Shown piece by piece: positions 52,423-61,140 of a stretch of 64,000 nt of DNA. The DNA comes from Methylacidiphilum infernorum V4 (GTDB lineage: Bacteria; Verrucomicrobiota; Verrucomicrobiia; Methylacidiphilales; Methylacidiphilaceae), in assembly GCF_000019665.1 (NCBI RefSeq), contig NC_010794.1:930001-994000 (forward strand), given 5' to 3'. A model generated the notes under the pieces. That model saw only the letters and a list, made by a program, of their open reading frames with translations. It was not told the DNA's origin and ran no database searches. How positions within the stretch are numbered: the first letter of the stretch is position 1; each line of letters starts with the position of its first letter. The translations under genes were made by a program, and so were the position numbers.

Positions 52423-54080
52423 GGGGTGGGGTGATTTTTAAGAAATAACTTTGAAAGGGGATGTTCATCAAGAAGATTAGGCTCTATCCCTCCGATCTTG
52501 TCTGGATCGTAGAGGAGAATACCTGAATAAAAGTAGATAGGAATGATAGGAAGTTCCTCTTCGACCAGGATTGTTTCCCCTTCATGGAGGACTTGGAATC
52601 GCACCACCGGATCGACTGTTTCCTCGGCTTTATGCAGAAGAGCTTCGTAGCGATCATTAGACCATCCCGTCTCGTTATTTGGGGAAGATTTTGTAAAAAG
52701 ATTAAGAAAAGTTGTCGGATCAGCATAGTCACCTACCCAACTCGATCGGGCAATATCAAAATCTAGCGAAGCAAGGGAGTTAAGATAGACCTTCCATTCT
52801 TGGTTTCTCAAGCCCACCTGGATCCCTAAATTTTGCCGCCACATGGCTTGAATTTCCGTGGCGATCTGTTCATTTAATTCACCTGAATTATAGAGGATCG
52901 AAAGGGGAGGGAACCCTTTACCGCCAGGATATCCTGCTTCGGAAAAAAGGCTACGGGCCTGATCGGGATTGTAAGGTAGTCCAGGAGGGGATATGTAACC
53001 GGCAATCCCGGGAGGAGTAATAGATCCGGCGGGAAGCTCTCCTCCCCGGGTAATGATTTTTACAATCCGAGATTTATCAATGGCCATGGCTAGGGCACGA
53101 CGGATGCGGCTGTCATTGAGAGGTTTTCGCTGGGTGTTAATTCTATAGAAATAGGTAGCCAAAATAGGGGAACTGTGAAAATAGGGCTTATGGCTGATCG
53201 TATCGATGAAAAAAGTGGGAACAAGGCCCTTGTCAAGGATGATATCGGCAATGCCGCAAAAGAAAAGGTTGAAAGCTGTCGAGGCTTTCGAGGTGGTCAG
53301 CAAAACCAACTCCTTGGTTTTGATCGTGGCTTGGCTCCAGTAGTTGGGGTTTTTTTTCAGGATGATCCGGTCATTGATTTTCCATTCTTCGAGAAGATAG
53401 GGCCCATTGCAAACCATGTTGCCGGCCTTTATCCAATTTTCTCCATGGATTTTGATAGTATCTATGGGTAAGGGAAAGAAGACCGGCTGGGCAACCAGCT
53501 GGGGAAAAAAGGGGATTGGGCAGTTGAGTTTTATTTCCAATATAGAATCTCCAGCGGCCTTGATGCCCACGGAAGAAAAATCTTTGATTTTTCCCTCGTT
53601 GTACTCTTTAGCTCCCCTGATCCAAAACAATAGATCGGCATATCTTGATCCCTGCATAGGATCAAGGGCTCTTTTCCAGGAAAGGACAAAGTCATCGGCT
53701 ACTACCGGTTTGCCGTTACTCCAAAAAGTCTTTCTTAAATAAAACCGGTACAAGGTGCCATTTTCCAAACAGTCCCACTTTTCTGCGACTCCGGGGATGA
53801 TCTCTCCTTTGGCATTCCACGCCGTCAGTCCCTCAAACAGGGCTTTGACTATTCTTCCCTCCAGTTGGCCGGTAATGACTTGGGGATCCAATGATTCGGG
53901 CTCAGGCCCGTTGACGATAACTATGCGGGAGGCCGAGGATTGAGATCGGCAACCCGGAAGAAAAGGAAAACTGATCAACGCTACTATTGAAAGAAAAAAA
54001 AACAGATGCTTTTTGCCATTTAAGAAAGAATCGCCTTCAGGTTCACTTTCGTGCCGGAGGCAGTTGTTTTTGCTCCACAT
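52419..54080 (-). CDS. oppA: Oligopeptide-type ABC transporter substrate-binding lipoprotein
   Basis: A SBP_bac_5 family protein that captures peptides (or related ligands) outside the inner membrane. A hydrophobic segment ends in the lipobox LPGC. The mature part has VNGPEPESLDPQVITGQLEGRIVKALFEGL, KTFWSNGKPVVADDFVLSWKRALDP, RIRRALAMAIDKSRIV and SWVGDYADPTTFLNLF. The ATG at 54080 lies 38 bases inside secG; no better in-frame ATG exists before the signal sequence. No permease or ATPase genes are adjacent. The last gene starts within its stop (4-base overlap). Confidence 0.88.
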   Translation of the reverse strand: MWSKNNCLRHESEPEGDSFLNGKKHLFFFLSIVALISFPFLPGCRSQSSASRIVIVNGPEPESLDPQVITGQLEGRIVKALFEGLTAWNAKGEIIPGVAEKWDCLENGTLYRFYLRKTFWSNGKPVVADDFVLSWKRALDPMQGSRYADLLFWIRGAKEYNEGKIKDFSSVGIKAAGDSILEIKLNCPIPFFPQLVAQPVFFPLPIDTIKIHGENWIKAGNMVCNGPYLLEEWKINDRIILKKNPNYWSQATIKTKELVLLTTSKASTAFNLFFCGIADIILDKGLVPTFFIDTISHKPYFHSSPILATYFYRINTQRKPLNDSRIRRALAMAIDKSRIVKIITRGGELPAGSITPPGIAGYISPPGLPYNPDQARSLFSEAGYPGGKGFPPLSILYNSGELNEQIATEIQAMWRQNLGIQVGLRNQEWKVYLNSLASLDFDIARSSWVGDYADPTTFLNLFTKSSPNNETGWSNDRYEALLHKAEETVDPVVRFQVLHEGETILVEEELPIIPIYFYSGILLYDPDKIGGIEPNLLDEHPLSKLFLKNHPTP

Positions 54081-54408
54081 CAGCCTTATGCAGCTTTTGT
54101 TGGATGAGGGTTTGCTTATTGACCCGGTGTGCGTTTAAAAAATCAAGCAAAAGAGAAAGGAAAAAGAATAAGGCTGCAAGCCACACCGTTATTTTGATCA
54201 ATATGGAAGAAGTATGAGCTCCAAAGAGAGTATCGGTTACCGCACTGCCAAAAGCTGCCCCCAAGCCTTCCTGCTTGCTCCTTTGCATCAGGATAACAAA
54301 AACAAGTAAGATGCAGACTAGAATATAAAAGAAAAGAAAAAAGCCTATAATGAAATTAAGCATAGAATAATCAACTTTTAAAACTTGCTGTTTAATATTA
54401 TTGAACAA
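54043..54408 (-). CDS. secG: Preprotein translocase subunit SecG
   Basis: A small partner of SecYE in protein export. Two membrane helices flank MQRSKQEGLGAAFGSAVTDTLFGA, the SecG signature loop. The second helix is followed by a charged tail. The start may be the first Met or the Met in VDYSMLNFIIG at residue 16. It follows tpiA, overlapping it by 31 bases in the long form, a gene order (tpiA-secG) common in bacteria. Confidence 0.92.
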   Translation of the reverse strand: MFNNIKQQVLKVDYSMLNFIIGFFLFFYILVCILLVFVILMQRSKQEGLGAAFGSAVTDTLFGAHTSSILIKITVWLAALFFFLSLLLDFLNAHRVNKQTLIQQKLHKADVEQKQLPPARK

Positions 54409-55157
54409 AAAGAACGAACGTCAAGACTTGCTCCTCCAATAAGCAACCCATCAACATCAGGACAGAGAAGAAGATCTTGGGCATTTTCGGCCGTTACACT
54501 TCCGCCATATTGAATGCGTACTTTCTGGGCGGATTGAAAAGAAAAAAGCCTCGTTATTTCTTCCCTAATAAAATGATGAACTTCCTGGGCCTGTTCCGGT
54601 GTAGCATTTTTACCTGTGCCGATAGCCCAGATAGGTTCATAGGCAATGATACAATCGGCAAGTTTCTGTTCTTCTACTTCTTTTAATCCGAGCTGGAGCT
54701 GGGTGCTTATCTTTTCTTTCCATAGTCCCTGTTGGCGTTCATCAAAATTTTCTCCAATACAAAGGATAGGATGAAGTGAAGCAGAGAGGGCGGCTTTGAC
54801 TTTCTTGTTGATGAATATATCGGTTTCTCCAAGATGGATCCTTCTTTCGGAGTGACCGACGATAACATAATGACAAAAAAATTCTCTCAGCATCCAAGGG
54901 GATATTTCTCCTGTATAGGCACCATGAGAAGCCGGGAAGAGATTTTGGGCCCCTAATCGAACCTGGGAGGCGGATTGGTTAAGCAGATCACTTACCGATT
55001 GAAGAGCCGTAAAAGGAGGACAAACGACAACATCTGAAGCAGAATATTCCTCTAACTCTTTTAAGAGGACCTGCATAAAAGCTTTTGCCTCGGAAACCGT
55101 TTTGTTCATTTTCCAGTTTCCGGCTATTATCTTTTTGCGGATGTTCACGGGTCTCAT
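54378..55157 (-). CDS. tpiA: Triosephosphate isomerase
   Basis: Interconverts dihydroxyacetone phosphate and glyceraldehyde-3-phosphate. It shows GNWKMNKT (catalytic Lys), VIVGHSERR (catalytic His), AYEPIWAIGTGKNATPEQAQEVH (catalytic Glu and loop 6) and the phosphate site IQYGGSVTAEN and GLLIGGASL. At 259 residues it has normal length. It starts at the pgk stop (one-base overlap), so the two are coupled. Confidence 0.96.
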   Translation of the reverse strand: MRPVNIRKKIIAGNWKMNKTVSEAKAFMQVLLKELEEYSASDVVVCPPFTALQSVSDLLNQSASQVRLGAQNLFPASHGAYTGEISPWMLREFFCHYVIVGHSERRIHLGETDIFINKKVKAALSASLHPILCIGENFDERQQGLWKEKISTQLQLGLKEVEEQKLADCIIAYEPIWAIGTGKNATPEQAQEVHHFIREEITRLFSFQSAQKVRIQYGGSVTAENAQDLLLCPDVDGLLIGGASLDVRSFCSIILNSKF

Positions 55158-56371
55158 TACTTGTCGGGAATTGAATCTATTCCGGGAAGAACTTTCCCTT
55201 TAAGGAAATCAAGAGTGGCCCCACCTCCAGTGGATATAAAACTGACCTTTTCAGCCAGGCCGCTACGGTGCAAGGCTTTAATGGAATCCCCCCCTGCAAC
55301 AATGCTTACAGCCGAGGGATTTTCGGCAATGCTTTGAGCTATAGAAAAAGTACCTTTTTCGCATCCTGGAATTTCGAATACACCCATCGGACCGTTCCAT
55401 AAGATAGTGCGAGCGGCCTTGATTTCTTCTGCATAAAGGGCCATGGTTTTGGGACCGATATCCACCCCGAGCTTTTCTTCAGGAATATCGATCCCGGGGG
55501 TTTGTTCGACCCCTTGGACAATTCTCTTCTCAAAGTCGATGGACTGGGCGACGAGGTGATCGACAGGCAGCAAAAACTTGACCTTTTCTTCTTTGGCTTT
55601 CTCTAAAGCTTTTTGGGCAACATCCGTTTTATCGGGCTCGATGAGAGATTTTCCCACTTTACATCCTTTGGTCAATAGAAAGGTATAGGCCATCGCTCCC
55701 CCGATAAGCAGGGCATCAGCTTTTTCGAGAAGCCTATTTATCACTTCAATCTTATCTGAAACCTTGGCTCCCCCTAGAATGACTACAAAAGGCCTTTTTG
55801 GATCTTTCAATTCTTCTCCCAAGTATTTCAGCTCTTTTTCCATCAAAAAACCGATTGCTTTTTGTTGTATAAAATGACAAACCCCTTCCGTTGAAGCATG
55901 AGCCCTGTGGGCTGAGCCGAAAGCATCATTAATGTACACATCAATATGGGAAGCCAAGGCCTTGGCAAACTCAGGATCATTTTTTTCTTCTCCAGGATAA
56001 AACCTCGTATTTTCTAAAAGCAGCACTTCTCCTTCCTGGAGATTTTCTTTTTCTTTGTCAACCTCAGGTCCAATACAATCCCCGACAAATTTTACTTTTG
56101 TTCCTAGAAGCTCGCTCAGAATGGGGGCAACCGAAGCCAAGCTTTCTTTAGGGTTTCTTTTACCTTTTGGTCTGCCAAGATGGCTTATCAAGACGATCTT
56201 TGCTTTTTGATCGATCAAATATTTTAAGGTATCAAGAGTTTCAAGAATGCGGGTACGGTCGGTGATCACATAGCTGTTTGTAGAGGTGTCCAATTCCATC
56301 GGGACGTTGTAATCGACCCTGACCAACACTCTTTTGCCTTTTAAGGGTATGTCACGAAGGGTAATTTTCAC
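55157..56371 (-). CDS. pgk: Phosphoglycerate kinase
   Basis: Transfers phosphate between 1,3-bisphosphoglycerate and ADP. It shows GKRVLVRVDYNVPM (signature), LISHLGRPKGKRNPKESLASVAPIL, LLLENTRFYPGEEKNDPEFAKALA, FVVILGGAKVSDKIEVI and the C-terminal ATP loop VSIVAGGDSIKALHRSGL. At 404 residues it has normal length. It stands between gap and tpiA in an unbroken glycolytic run. Confidence 0.97.
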   Translation of the reverse strand: MKITLRDIPLKGKRVLVRVDYNVPMELDTSTNSYVITDRTRILETLDTLKYLIDQKAKIVLISHLGRPKGKRNPKESLASVAPILSELLGTKVKFVGDCIGPEVDKEKENLQEGEVLLLENTRFYPGEEKNDPEFAKALASHIDVYINDAFGSAHRAHASTEGVCHFIQQKAIGFLMEKELKYLGEELKDPKRPFVVILGGAKVSDKIEVINRLLEKADALLIGGAMAYTFLLTKGCKVGKSLIEPDKTDVAQKALEKAKEEKVKFLLPVDHLVAQSIDFEKRIVQGVEQTPGIDIPEEKLGVDIGPKTMALYAEEIKAARTILWNGPMGVFEIPGCEKGTFSIAQSIAENPSAVSIVAGGDSIKALHRSGLAEKVSFISTGGGATLDFLKGKVLPGIDSIPDK

Positions 56372-56440
56372 AATGAATCCTTTCCTTCCTTGTGCATAGA
56401 AAGACCGCTGTTTTCTTTCGTCAAAGACTGCTGATATTAT

Positions 56441-57484
56441 TTAGAGCCTACTAGCCACATAGCGGGCAAGATCGACGCACCTGCAGGAATATCCCCATTC
56501 GTTATCGTACCATGCAATGAGCTTGTAAAAACGGCTGTTTAAACCGATGCCTGACGAAGCATCGAAAATGCTTGAATGGGAATCCTTGAGAAAATCTCTA
56601 GAAACGACCTGTTCATCAGTGTATCCAAGGATTCCGCTAAGATAGCTTTCACTGGCTTTCTTCATCAAACCGCAAATTTCTGAATAGCTTGTTTCCTTCT
56701 CCGTTCTCACGGTGAGGTCAACCACAGAAACGGTGGGAGTTGGCACTCTGAAAGACATGCCTGTGAGCTTCCCTTTAAGTTCAGGAATAACTAAGGCCGT
56801 TGCTTTGGCTGCACCCGTTGTGGCGGGAATGATGTTGCCTTCGGCAGCCCTACCGCCTTTCCAATCTTTTTTTGAAGGTCCATCTTGAAGCCTTTGGGAT
56901 GCGGTATAACTATGAACGGTCGTCATTAATCCTTCTTCGATTCCTAATCCTTCTTTTAAAAGCACATGGACTAGGGGGGTAAGACAGTTGGTTGTACAGC
57001 TGGCATTAGAAATAATAGAATGCTTGGCTAAGTCGAGCTCGGTGTGATTGACTCCCATGACGACGGTTATGTCCGCGTCTTTTCCTGGGGCCGTGATGAT
57101 GACTTTTTTAGCACCGGATTTAATATGGCCAAGGGCCTTATTTGCCGCTGTAAAGAGGCCGGTTGATTCAAAAACGATGTCCACCCCAAGTTCTTTCCAG
57201 GGCATTGCAGCCGGTCCTTCTTTTATGGCCAAGCATTGGATCGTTTGCCCATCGACGATAAGAAGGTCGTCTTCTTCTAAAGAATCTTTCGATTTTGCGC
57301 TTTTAACTTCGACGGGAATTCGCCCGTAGTTTGTGTCATATTTTAAAAGGTAAGCAAGGTTGTCCGCTGAAACGATGTCATTAACCGCAACTACAGGCAA
57401 TTCCTTAAGCAAACCTTGCTCAGCCATTGCTCTTAAAATTAACCGGCCGATTCTTCCAAATCCATTGATTGCGACTTTTGGCAT
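56441..57484 (-). CDS. gap: Glyceraldehyde-3-phosphate dehydrogenase
   Basis: Oxidises glyceraldehyde-3-phosphate with NAD(P) and phosphate. It shows the dinucleotide motif [14 protein letters not shown] at the N-terminus, active site [36 protein letters not shown], and [16 protein letters not shown]. At 347 residues it is slightly long. It leads the gap-pgk-tpiA-secG-oppA group, and its promoter should lie in 57485-57624, shared with the divergent msrBA gene. Confidence 0.97.
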   Translation of the reverse strand: MPKVAINGFGRIGRLILRAMAEQGLLKELPVVAVNDIVSADNLAYLLKYDTNYGRIPVEVKSAKSKDSLEEDDLLIVDGQTIQCLAIKEGPAAMPWKELGVDIVFESTGLFTAANKALGHIKSGAKKVIITAPGKDADITVVMGVNHTELDLAKHSIISNASCTTNCLTPLVHVLLKEGLGIEEGLMTTVHSYTASQRLQDGPSKKDWKGGRAAEGNIIPATTGAAKATALVIPELKGKLTGMSFRVPTPTVSVVDLTVRTEKETSYSEICGLMKKASESYLSGILGYTDEQVVSRDFLKDSHSSIFDASSGIGLNSRFYKLIAWYDNEWGYSCRCVDLARYVASRL

Positions 57485-57564
57485 TTTATGACCTCCATTT
57501 GCCTTAATAGGATATAGATATAAATAATGGCTATCATCGTCAACGTAAAAAATAGAAACTGTTA

Positions 57565-57598
57565 CATGTATCCACCTTGTGTATGTTATTTATACATG
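57565..57598. repeat. Inverted repeat CATGTAT/ATACATG between gap and msrBA
   Basis: CATGTAT (57565-57571) and ATACATG (57592-57598) are a perfect 7-base inverted repeat separated by 20 bases in the divergent promoter region. It could be an operator for either gene. It is short and AT-rich, so chance is a real alternative. Confidence 0.25.
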
Positions 57599-57624
57599 GA
57601 TAGGAATGAAAAATTTTAAATAAA

Positions 57625-58698
57625 ATGTTTTTAATGAATTCTTTTCAATACGGGAAAATGGGAAAAAGTCTATTGATTTTTTTAATTTTTTTAGGGGGAA
57701 CAGTTTTTGGCTTTAAGGTATTTTTGAAAGATAAAAAGGAGCAAAAAGTGCAACTTTATTTTATTGATGTCGATGGGAAGCTTGTAGGTCCTTTGCCATC
57801 CCAAAGAATCCAGATTGATGACATGCGCTGGAGGTATTTACTGGGAGCGGAAACCTTCCGTATTACAAGGAGGGCGGGCACAGAAGCTCCCTTTTGTGGA
57901 GATTTAGTCGATCATAAGCAAAAGGGTATTTATAAATGTTCTTCTTGCGGCCTTCCCCTTTTTTCTTCCTCCACCAAGTTTCATTCGGGTACGGGCTGGC
58001 CGAGTTTTTTTGCTCCCCTTGCAAAAGAAAATATTACCCAAAGAGTCGATCTCTCTTTTGGAATGATTCGTACTGAAATACTCTGCACACGATGCGGGGC
58101 TCATCTTGGCCATCTTTTTGAAGATGGGCCTAGACCTACTGGGCTCCGTTATTGCGTAAATTCGGCTTCCTTAGTTTTTGTTCCGCAATGGGTTTTCGAT
58201 AAAACCACTCCCGATGGTCGAAAACTTCAGAGGGCAGCCTTTGCTGGAGGATGTTTTTGGGGAATTCAGGATTTTTTCAAAAAAGTGGAGGGAGTGGTGT
58301 GGACGGTTTCGGGTTATGCCGGGGGAACGGTCCCGTTTCCTACTTATGAAGAGGTTTGTAGCGGAAAAACGGGTCATGCTGAGACCGTTTACCTTCTCTA
58401 CGATCCCACCGTGGTGAGTTACAGCAAGCTTCTATCTCTTTTTTGGCAGGTACATGACCCGACCAGTGCTGACAGGCAAGGACCGGATGTTGGCCCCCAA
58501 TACCGGCCGATCATATTTTATTACGATGAAGAACAGCATAAAGAGGCTCTTCGATCTAAAGAGAGCTTAGAAAAAGAACTCAAGGGGAGAAAAGTGCTTA
58601 CGGCTATTTTGCCGGCAGCTCCTTTTTATCCTGCTGAAGAATACCATCAAGATTATTTGGAGAAACACCATTTGCCGAACAGCTGCCTGAGAAGGTAA
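57625..58698 (+). CDS. msrBA: Exported fused methionine sulfoxide reductase MsrB-MsrA
   Basis: Repairs oxidised methionine of both stereochemistries. A signal or anchor segment (about residues 13-33) leads to an MsrB domain (about 70-188) with zinc cysteines 105, 108, 154 and 157 and catalytic Cys177 in LRYCVNSASL. The MsrA domain (about 203-355) has catalytic Cys210 in AGGCFWGIQD and GYAGGTVPFPTYEEVCSGKTGHAE. The B-then-A order is less common than A-then-B. Export suggests repair of periplasmic proteins. Confidence 0.93.
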   Translation: MFLMNSFQYGKMGKSLLIFLIFLGGTVFGFKVFLKDKKEQKVQLYFIDVDGKLVGPLPSQRIQIDDMRWRYLLGAETFRITRRAGTEAPFCGDLVDHKQKGIYKCSSCGLPLFSSSTKFHSGTGWPSFFAPLAKENITQRVDLSFGMIRTEILCTRCGAHLGHLFEDGPRPTGLRYCVNSASLVFVPQWVFDKTTPDGRKLQRAAFAGGCFWGIQDFFKKVEGVVWTVSGYAGGTVPFPTYEEVCSGKTGHAETVYLLYDPTVVSYSKLLSLFWQVHDPTSADRQGPDVGPQYRPIIFYYDEEQHKEALRSKESLEKELKGRKVLTAILPAAPFYPAEEYHQDYLEKHHLPNSCLRR

Positions 58699-58722
58699 CC
58701 GTGGAAAAGGGTCTTTAAATCC

Positions 58723-59382
58723 ATGTTCAAGTTATTGTTAAACCTTTATTGGATGATTTTGTTGTTTATTCCCTTTGAATTGAAGGGCAACGAGCCTGCC
58801 GATGTCGAATACATTACCGGCCCTTTTGAATTCGGTTCCAAAATTTGGCATGTCCTGTTTGATAATAAACCGGTTGCCCTGCTTCAAAAACAGAAGGCAG
58901 CAGACGGTTCACTTTATTACATCTTGGAAAAATTTGAGGATCCCAAGGATCCCCACTCCGCGGTAAGCTATTATTTAAAGCGGGTGCAGGACAAAATCTA
59001 TCTTCTTTACAAGGAAGATACCCATGCAGAACAGCCTCCTCCTCCCTTAATCAACATGGGAATACCTTGGGATACAGCGGTGAAGATAGAAAAAGTCAAT
59101 CTCCTCCATAAAGTCAATGCCATGGGCATGAGGAATACTTCAAAATGGGTCATGGAGAATATAACCAAGCATAGGAATATCTATTTTTATACTCCGGAAT
59201 TCATCGAAGCGGCAAAGAAGCTCAAGCTCCTTCCCAAGAATTACAAGCCTCCTCCGCTGCTTCCCAAAGACGAGGTTGAACTAGAAAGATACCTATCTAC
59301 CAAGGTCACTCCAAAACTTATCGATCCCCAATTGCTTGGAGAAGAAGATCCAGGGATGGAAATTAAATCCAAGGACAAGTAG
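58723..59382 (+). CDS. Exported protein of unknown function
   Basis: A 219-residue protein with a signal peptide (LLLNLYWMILLFIPFELKGNE) and a mixed, charged mature part (FEFGSKIWHVLFDNKPVALLQKQK, YILEKFEDPKDPHSAVSYYLKRVQDKIYLLYKED). Pro-rich stretches occur near 106 and 187 (KNYKPPPLLPKDEVELERYL). No family is recognised. It follows msrBA by 24 bases, so it may be co-transcribed and could be a periplasmic partner, which is only inferred from position. Confidence 0.6.
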   Translation: MFKLLLNLYWMILLFIPFELKGNEPADVEYITGPFEFGSKIWHVLFDNKPVALLQKQKAADGSLYYILEKFEDPKDPHSAVSYYLKRVQDKIYLLYKEDTHAEQPPPPLINMGIPWDTAVKIEKVNLLHKVNAMGMRNTSKWVMENITKHRNIYFYTPEFIEAAKKLKLLPKNYKPPPLLPKDEVELERYLSTKVTPKLIDPQLLGEEDPGMEIKSKDK

Positions 59383-59421
59383 AGCCCCTTGAAAGATGTT
59401 GAACACGCAAAAGCCCTTTTC

Positions 59422-59736
59422 TTACTTGAGTTCGTTTTGCCACCATGCCAAGTAGGGAGGAAAAACATGGGAAGGATCCAGGCTGATTATTTCTGGGCAT
59501 TGATAGCTGTGGCTTTCTTTTATGACCGTTACGAGTTGATCCCATTTTTCTTTAGAAGATTTTACGAGCAGCAGTGCTTCTTGAGCTTGTTCTAGATTAC
59601 CTTCCCACCAATAGAAGGAATGGACCTGGGGAATGATATTTATGCAACTGGCAACTCTATTCTGGAGCAGTTTTTTGGCTATTTTTTCTCCTTCCTCTCT
59701 ATTCGAACAGCTAATGAGAACTATTTGAGGTTCCAT
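59422..59736 (-). CDS. cutA: CutA1 divalent-ion tolerance family protein
   Basis: A small trimeric protein of uncertain role in metal tolerance and signalling. Family features are VLISCSNREEGEKIAKKLLQNRVASCINIIPQVHSFYWWEGNLEQAQEALLLVKSSKEKWDQL, ESHSYQCPEIISLD and a C-terminal YLAWWQNEL. At 104 residues it has the usual size. The gene converges on the exported-protein gene at 58723-59382. Confidence 0.92.
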   Translation of the reverse strand: MEPQIVLISCSNREEGEKIAKKLLQNRVASCINIIPQVHSFYWWEGNLEQAQEALLLVKSSKEKWDQLVTVIKESHSYQCPEIISLDPSHVFPPYLAWWQNELK

Positions 59737-59791
59737 GAAAAATTTTTCTTTGGAATGATTAAGGGGTTCCGTCTGACTTACTCATTACCGC

Positions 59792-59926
59792 TCAAAGAGG
59801 AACAAAGCTGACAGACTTACTCGTCGAGGCGGATGCAGCCGGAGTATTACAACTCCAGCCAGAGCCCTCCTCTCCACAGGCCTGCCTTCCGGTGGAACTC
59901 ACCTTAGGGCCGTTCAAGACGGCCAA
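59792..59926 (-). pseudogene. Fragment of a second tnpB type (3' end only)
   Basis: The frame on the minus strand reads LAVLNGPKVSSTGRQACGEEGSGWSC..., close to the C-terminal tail of IS200/IS605-type TnpB (ACGEEGSG is typical). It stops at 59792 and has no upstream domain; the mnmA stop codon lies 55 bases away. It has GC-richer composition than mnmA. A GGAGT/ACTCC hairpin lies inside. It is a different type from the IS607 copy at 5320-6526. Confidence 0.5.
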
Positions 59927-59981
59927 CTCAAGGCAAAATATAAAAGAAAGTCTGGAAAAGATCAACTCATTAATCAACTGT

Positions 59982-61085
59982 TCAAGCCCTTTCTCTTTCT
60001 ATCCATCCTCCTCCCAGAACGATATCTCCATCATAACAGACAGCGGCTTGTCCCGGAGAAATACCCATTTGTGGACTACTAAAATCCAACCGAAAACGGT
60101 CCTTTCCCAAAAGGGTGAGGAGAGCTTCGACTTCGGGGTAATTATAACGAAGTTTGACTGTGACGGGCCGAGGACTTTCGATGTCCTTTTCAATCCAATG
60201 AGCCTGGGAAGCATAACAATGGGTTTTAAAAAGACTTTTCAAGCTACCGGCTCGAATTGTTTTTGATTCGGGGTCGATATCGACAACATACAAAGGGCGG
60301 CCTTGGCCACCAGGAAGGCCTTTTCTTTGCCCCACCGTGTAACCTTCAATTCCTTGGTGTTCGCCTATGACCTTTCCTTCTTCATCGATGATAAAACCGC
60401 TGTGGGTATTTGAAGGAGTTTTTTTTCCTTGAATGAACTCCTTGTAGTTTTTACCGGGGACAAAACAAATATCTCGGCTTTCTTCCTTGTTCCAGACGTT
60501 TAATCCTGCTTCCTTGGCAATGGCTCGCACTTCCTTTTTTTCAAGGTTGCCAAGAGGAGTGATCATTCGCGATAGCTGGCCGGCGGATAGAGAAAAAAGA
60601 AAGTAGGATTGATCCCTCCTTTTATCTTTAGCTTTTTTAAGTCTTGGGATATGGTCTTGGTTTTCGACGAGAGCATAATGGCCTGTGGCCAGATATTCGA
60701 CACCCCAAGATTGGACCCTTGTCCAGAGCCTGCCGAATTTTATTTTTTCGTTGCACTTTACACAGGGATTAGGCGTTCGTCCCAAGCTATATTCCCTGAG
60801 AAAGTAACTAATTACCTCCTTTTCAAAACAATCCGCTTCGTCGAGAACATAATGGGGTATGCCGATCTGAGCGGCCATATTTCGAGCGTCATTGATGGCA
60901 TCGGGACCGCAGCATTTTTCTGAAGAAATATGCATACAGCGATCCGTCCAAATTTTTAGAGTAATGCCTACGACATCAAAGCCTTCCCTTTTTAAAAGGT
61001 AAGCGGCGACGGTGGAATCTACCCCACCACTCATTCCCACGACAATGCGGGTATTCTTTTTTATGGGTGCAACATTCATCGGCAA
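59982..61085 (-). CDS. mnmA: tRNA-specific 2-thiouridylase MnmA
   Basis: Thiolates U34 of Lys, Glu and Gln tRNAs. It has the PP-loop VGMSGGVDSTVAAYLL, catalytic cysteines in RTPNPCVKCNEKIKF and ESRDICFVPG, plus GYTVGQRKGLPGG. At 367 residues it has normal length; the C-terminus (GQAAVCYDGDIVLGGGWIERE) is complete. It ends next to the tnpB fragment. clpX ends 55 bases upstream on the same strand. Confidence 0.96.
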   Translation of the reverse strand: MPMNVAPIKKNTRIVVGMSGGVDSTVAAYLLKREGFDVVGITLKIWTDRCMHISSEKCCGPDAINDARNMAAQIGIPHYVLDEADCFEKEVISYFLREYSLGRTPNPCVKCNEKIKFGRLWTRVQSWGVEYLATGHYALVENQDHIPRLKKAKDKRRDQSYFLFSLSAGQLSRMITPLGNLEKKEVRAIAKEAGLNVWNKEESRDICFVPGKNYKEFIQGKKTPSNTHSGFIIDEEGKVIGEHQGIEGYTVGQRKGLPGGQGRPLYVVDIDPESKTIRAGSLKSLFKTHCYASQAHWIEKDIESPRPVTVKLRYNYPEVEALLTLLGKDRFRLDFSSPQMGISPGQAAVCYDGDIVLGGGWIERERA

Positions 61086-61140
61086 ATGGGAAAAAGGTCT
61101 TTTTATTTAAAAAATCCTATCCCGAGGCGGGAAGGCGGTT

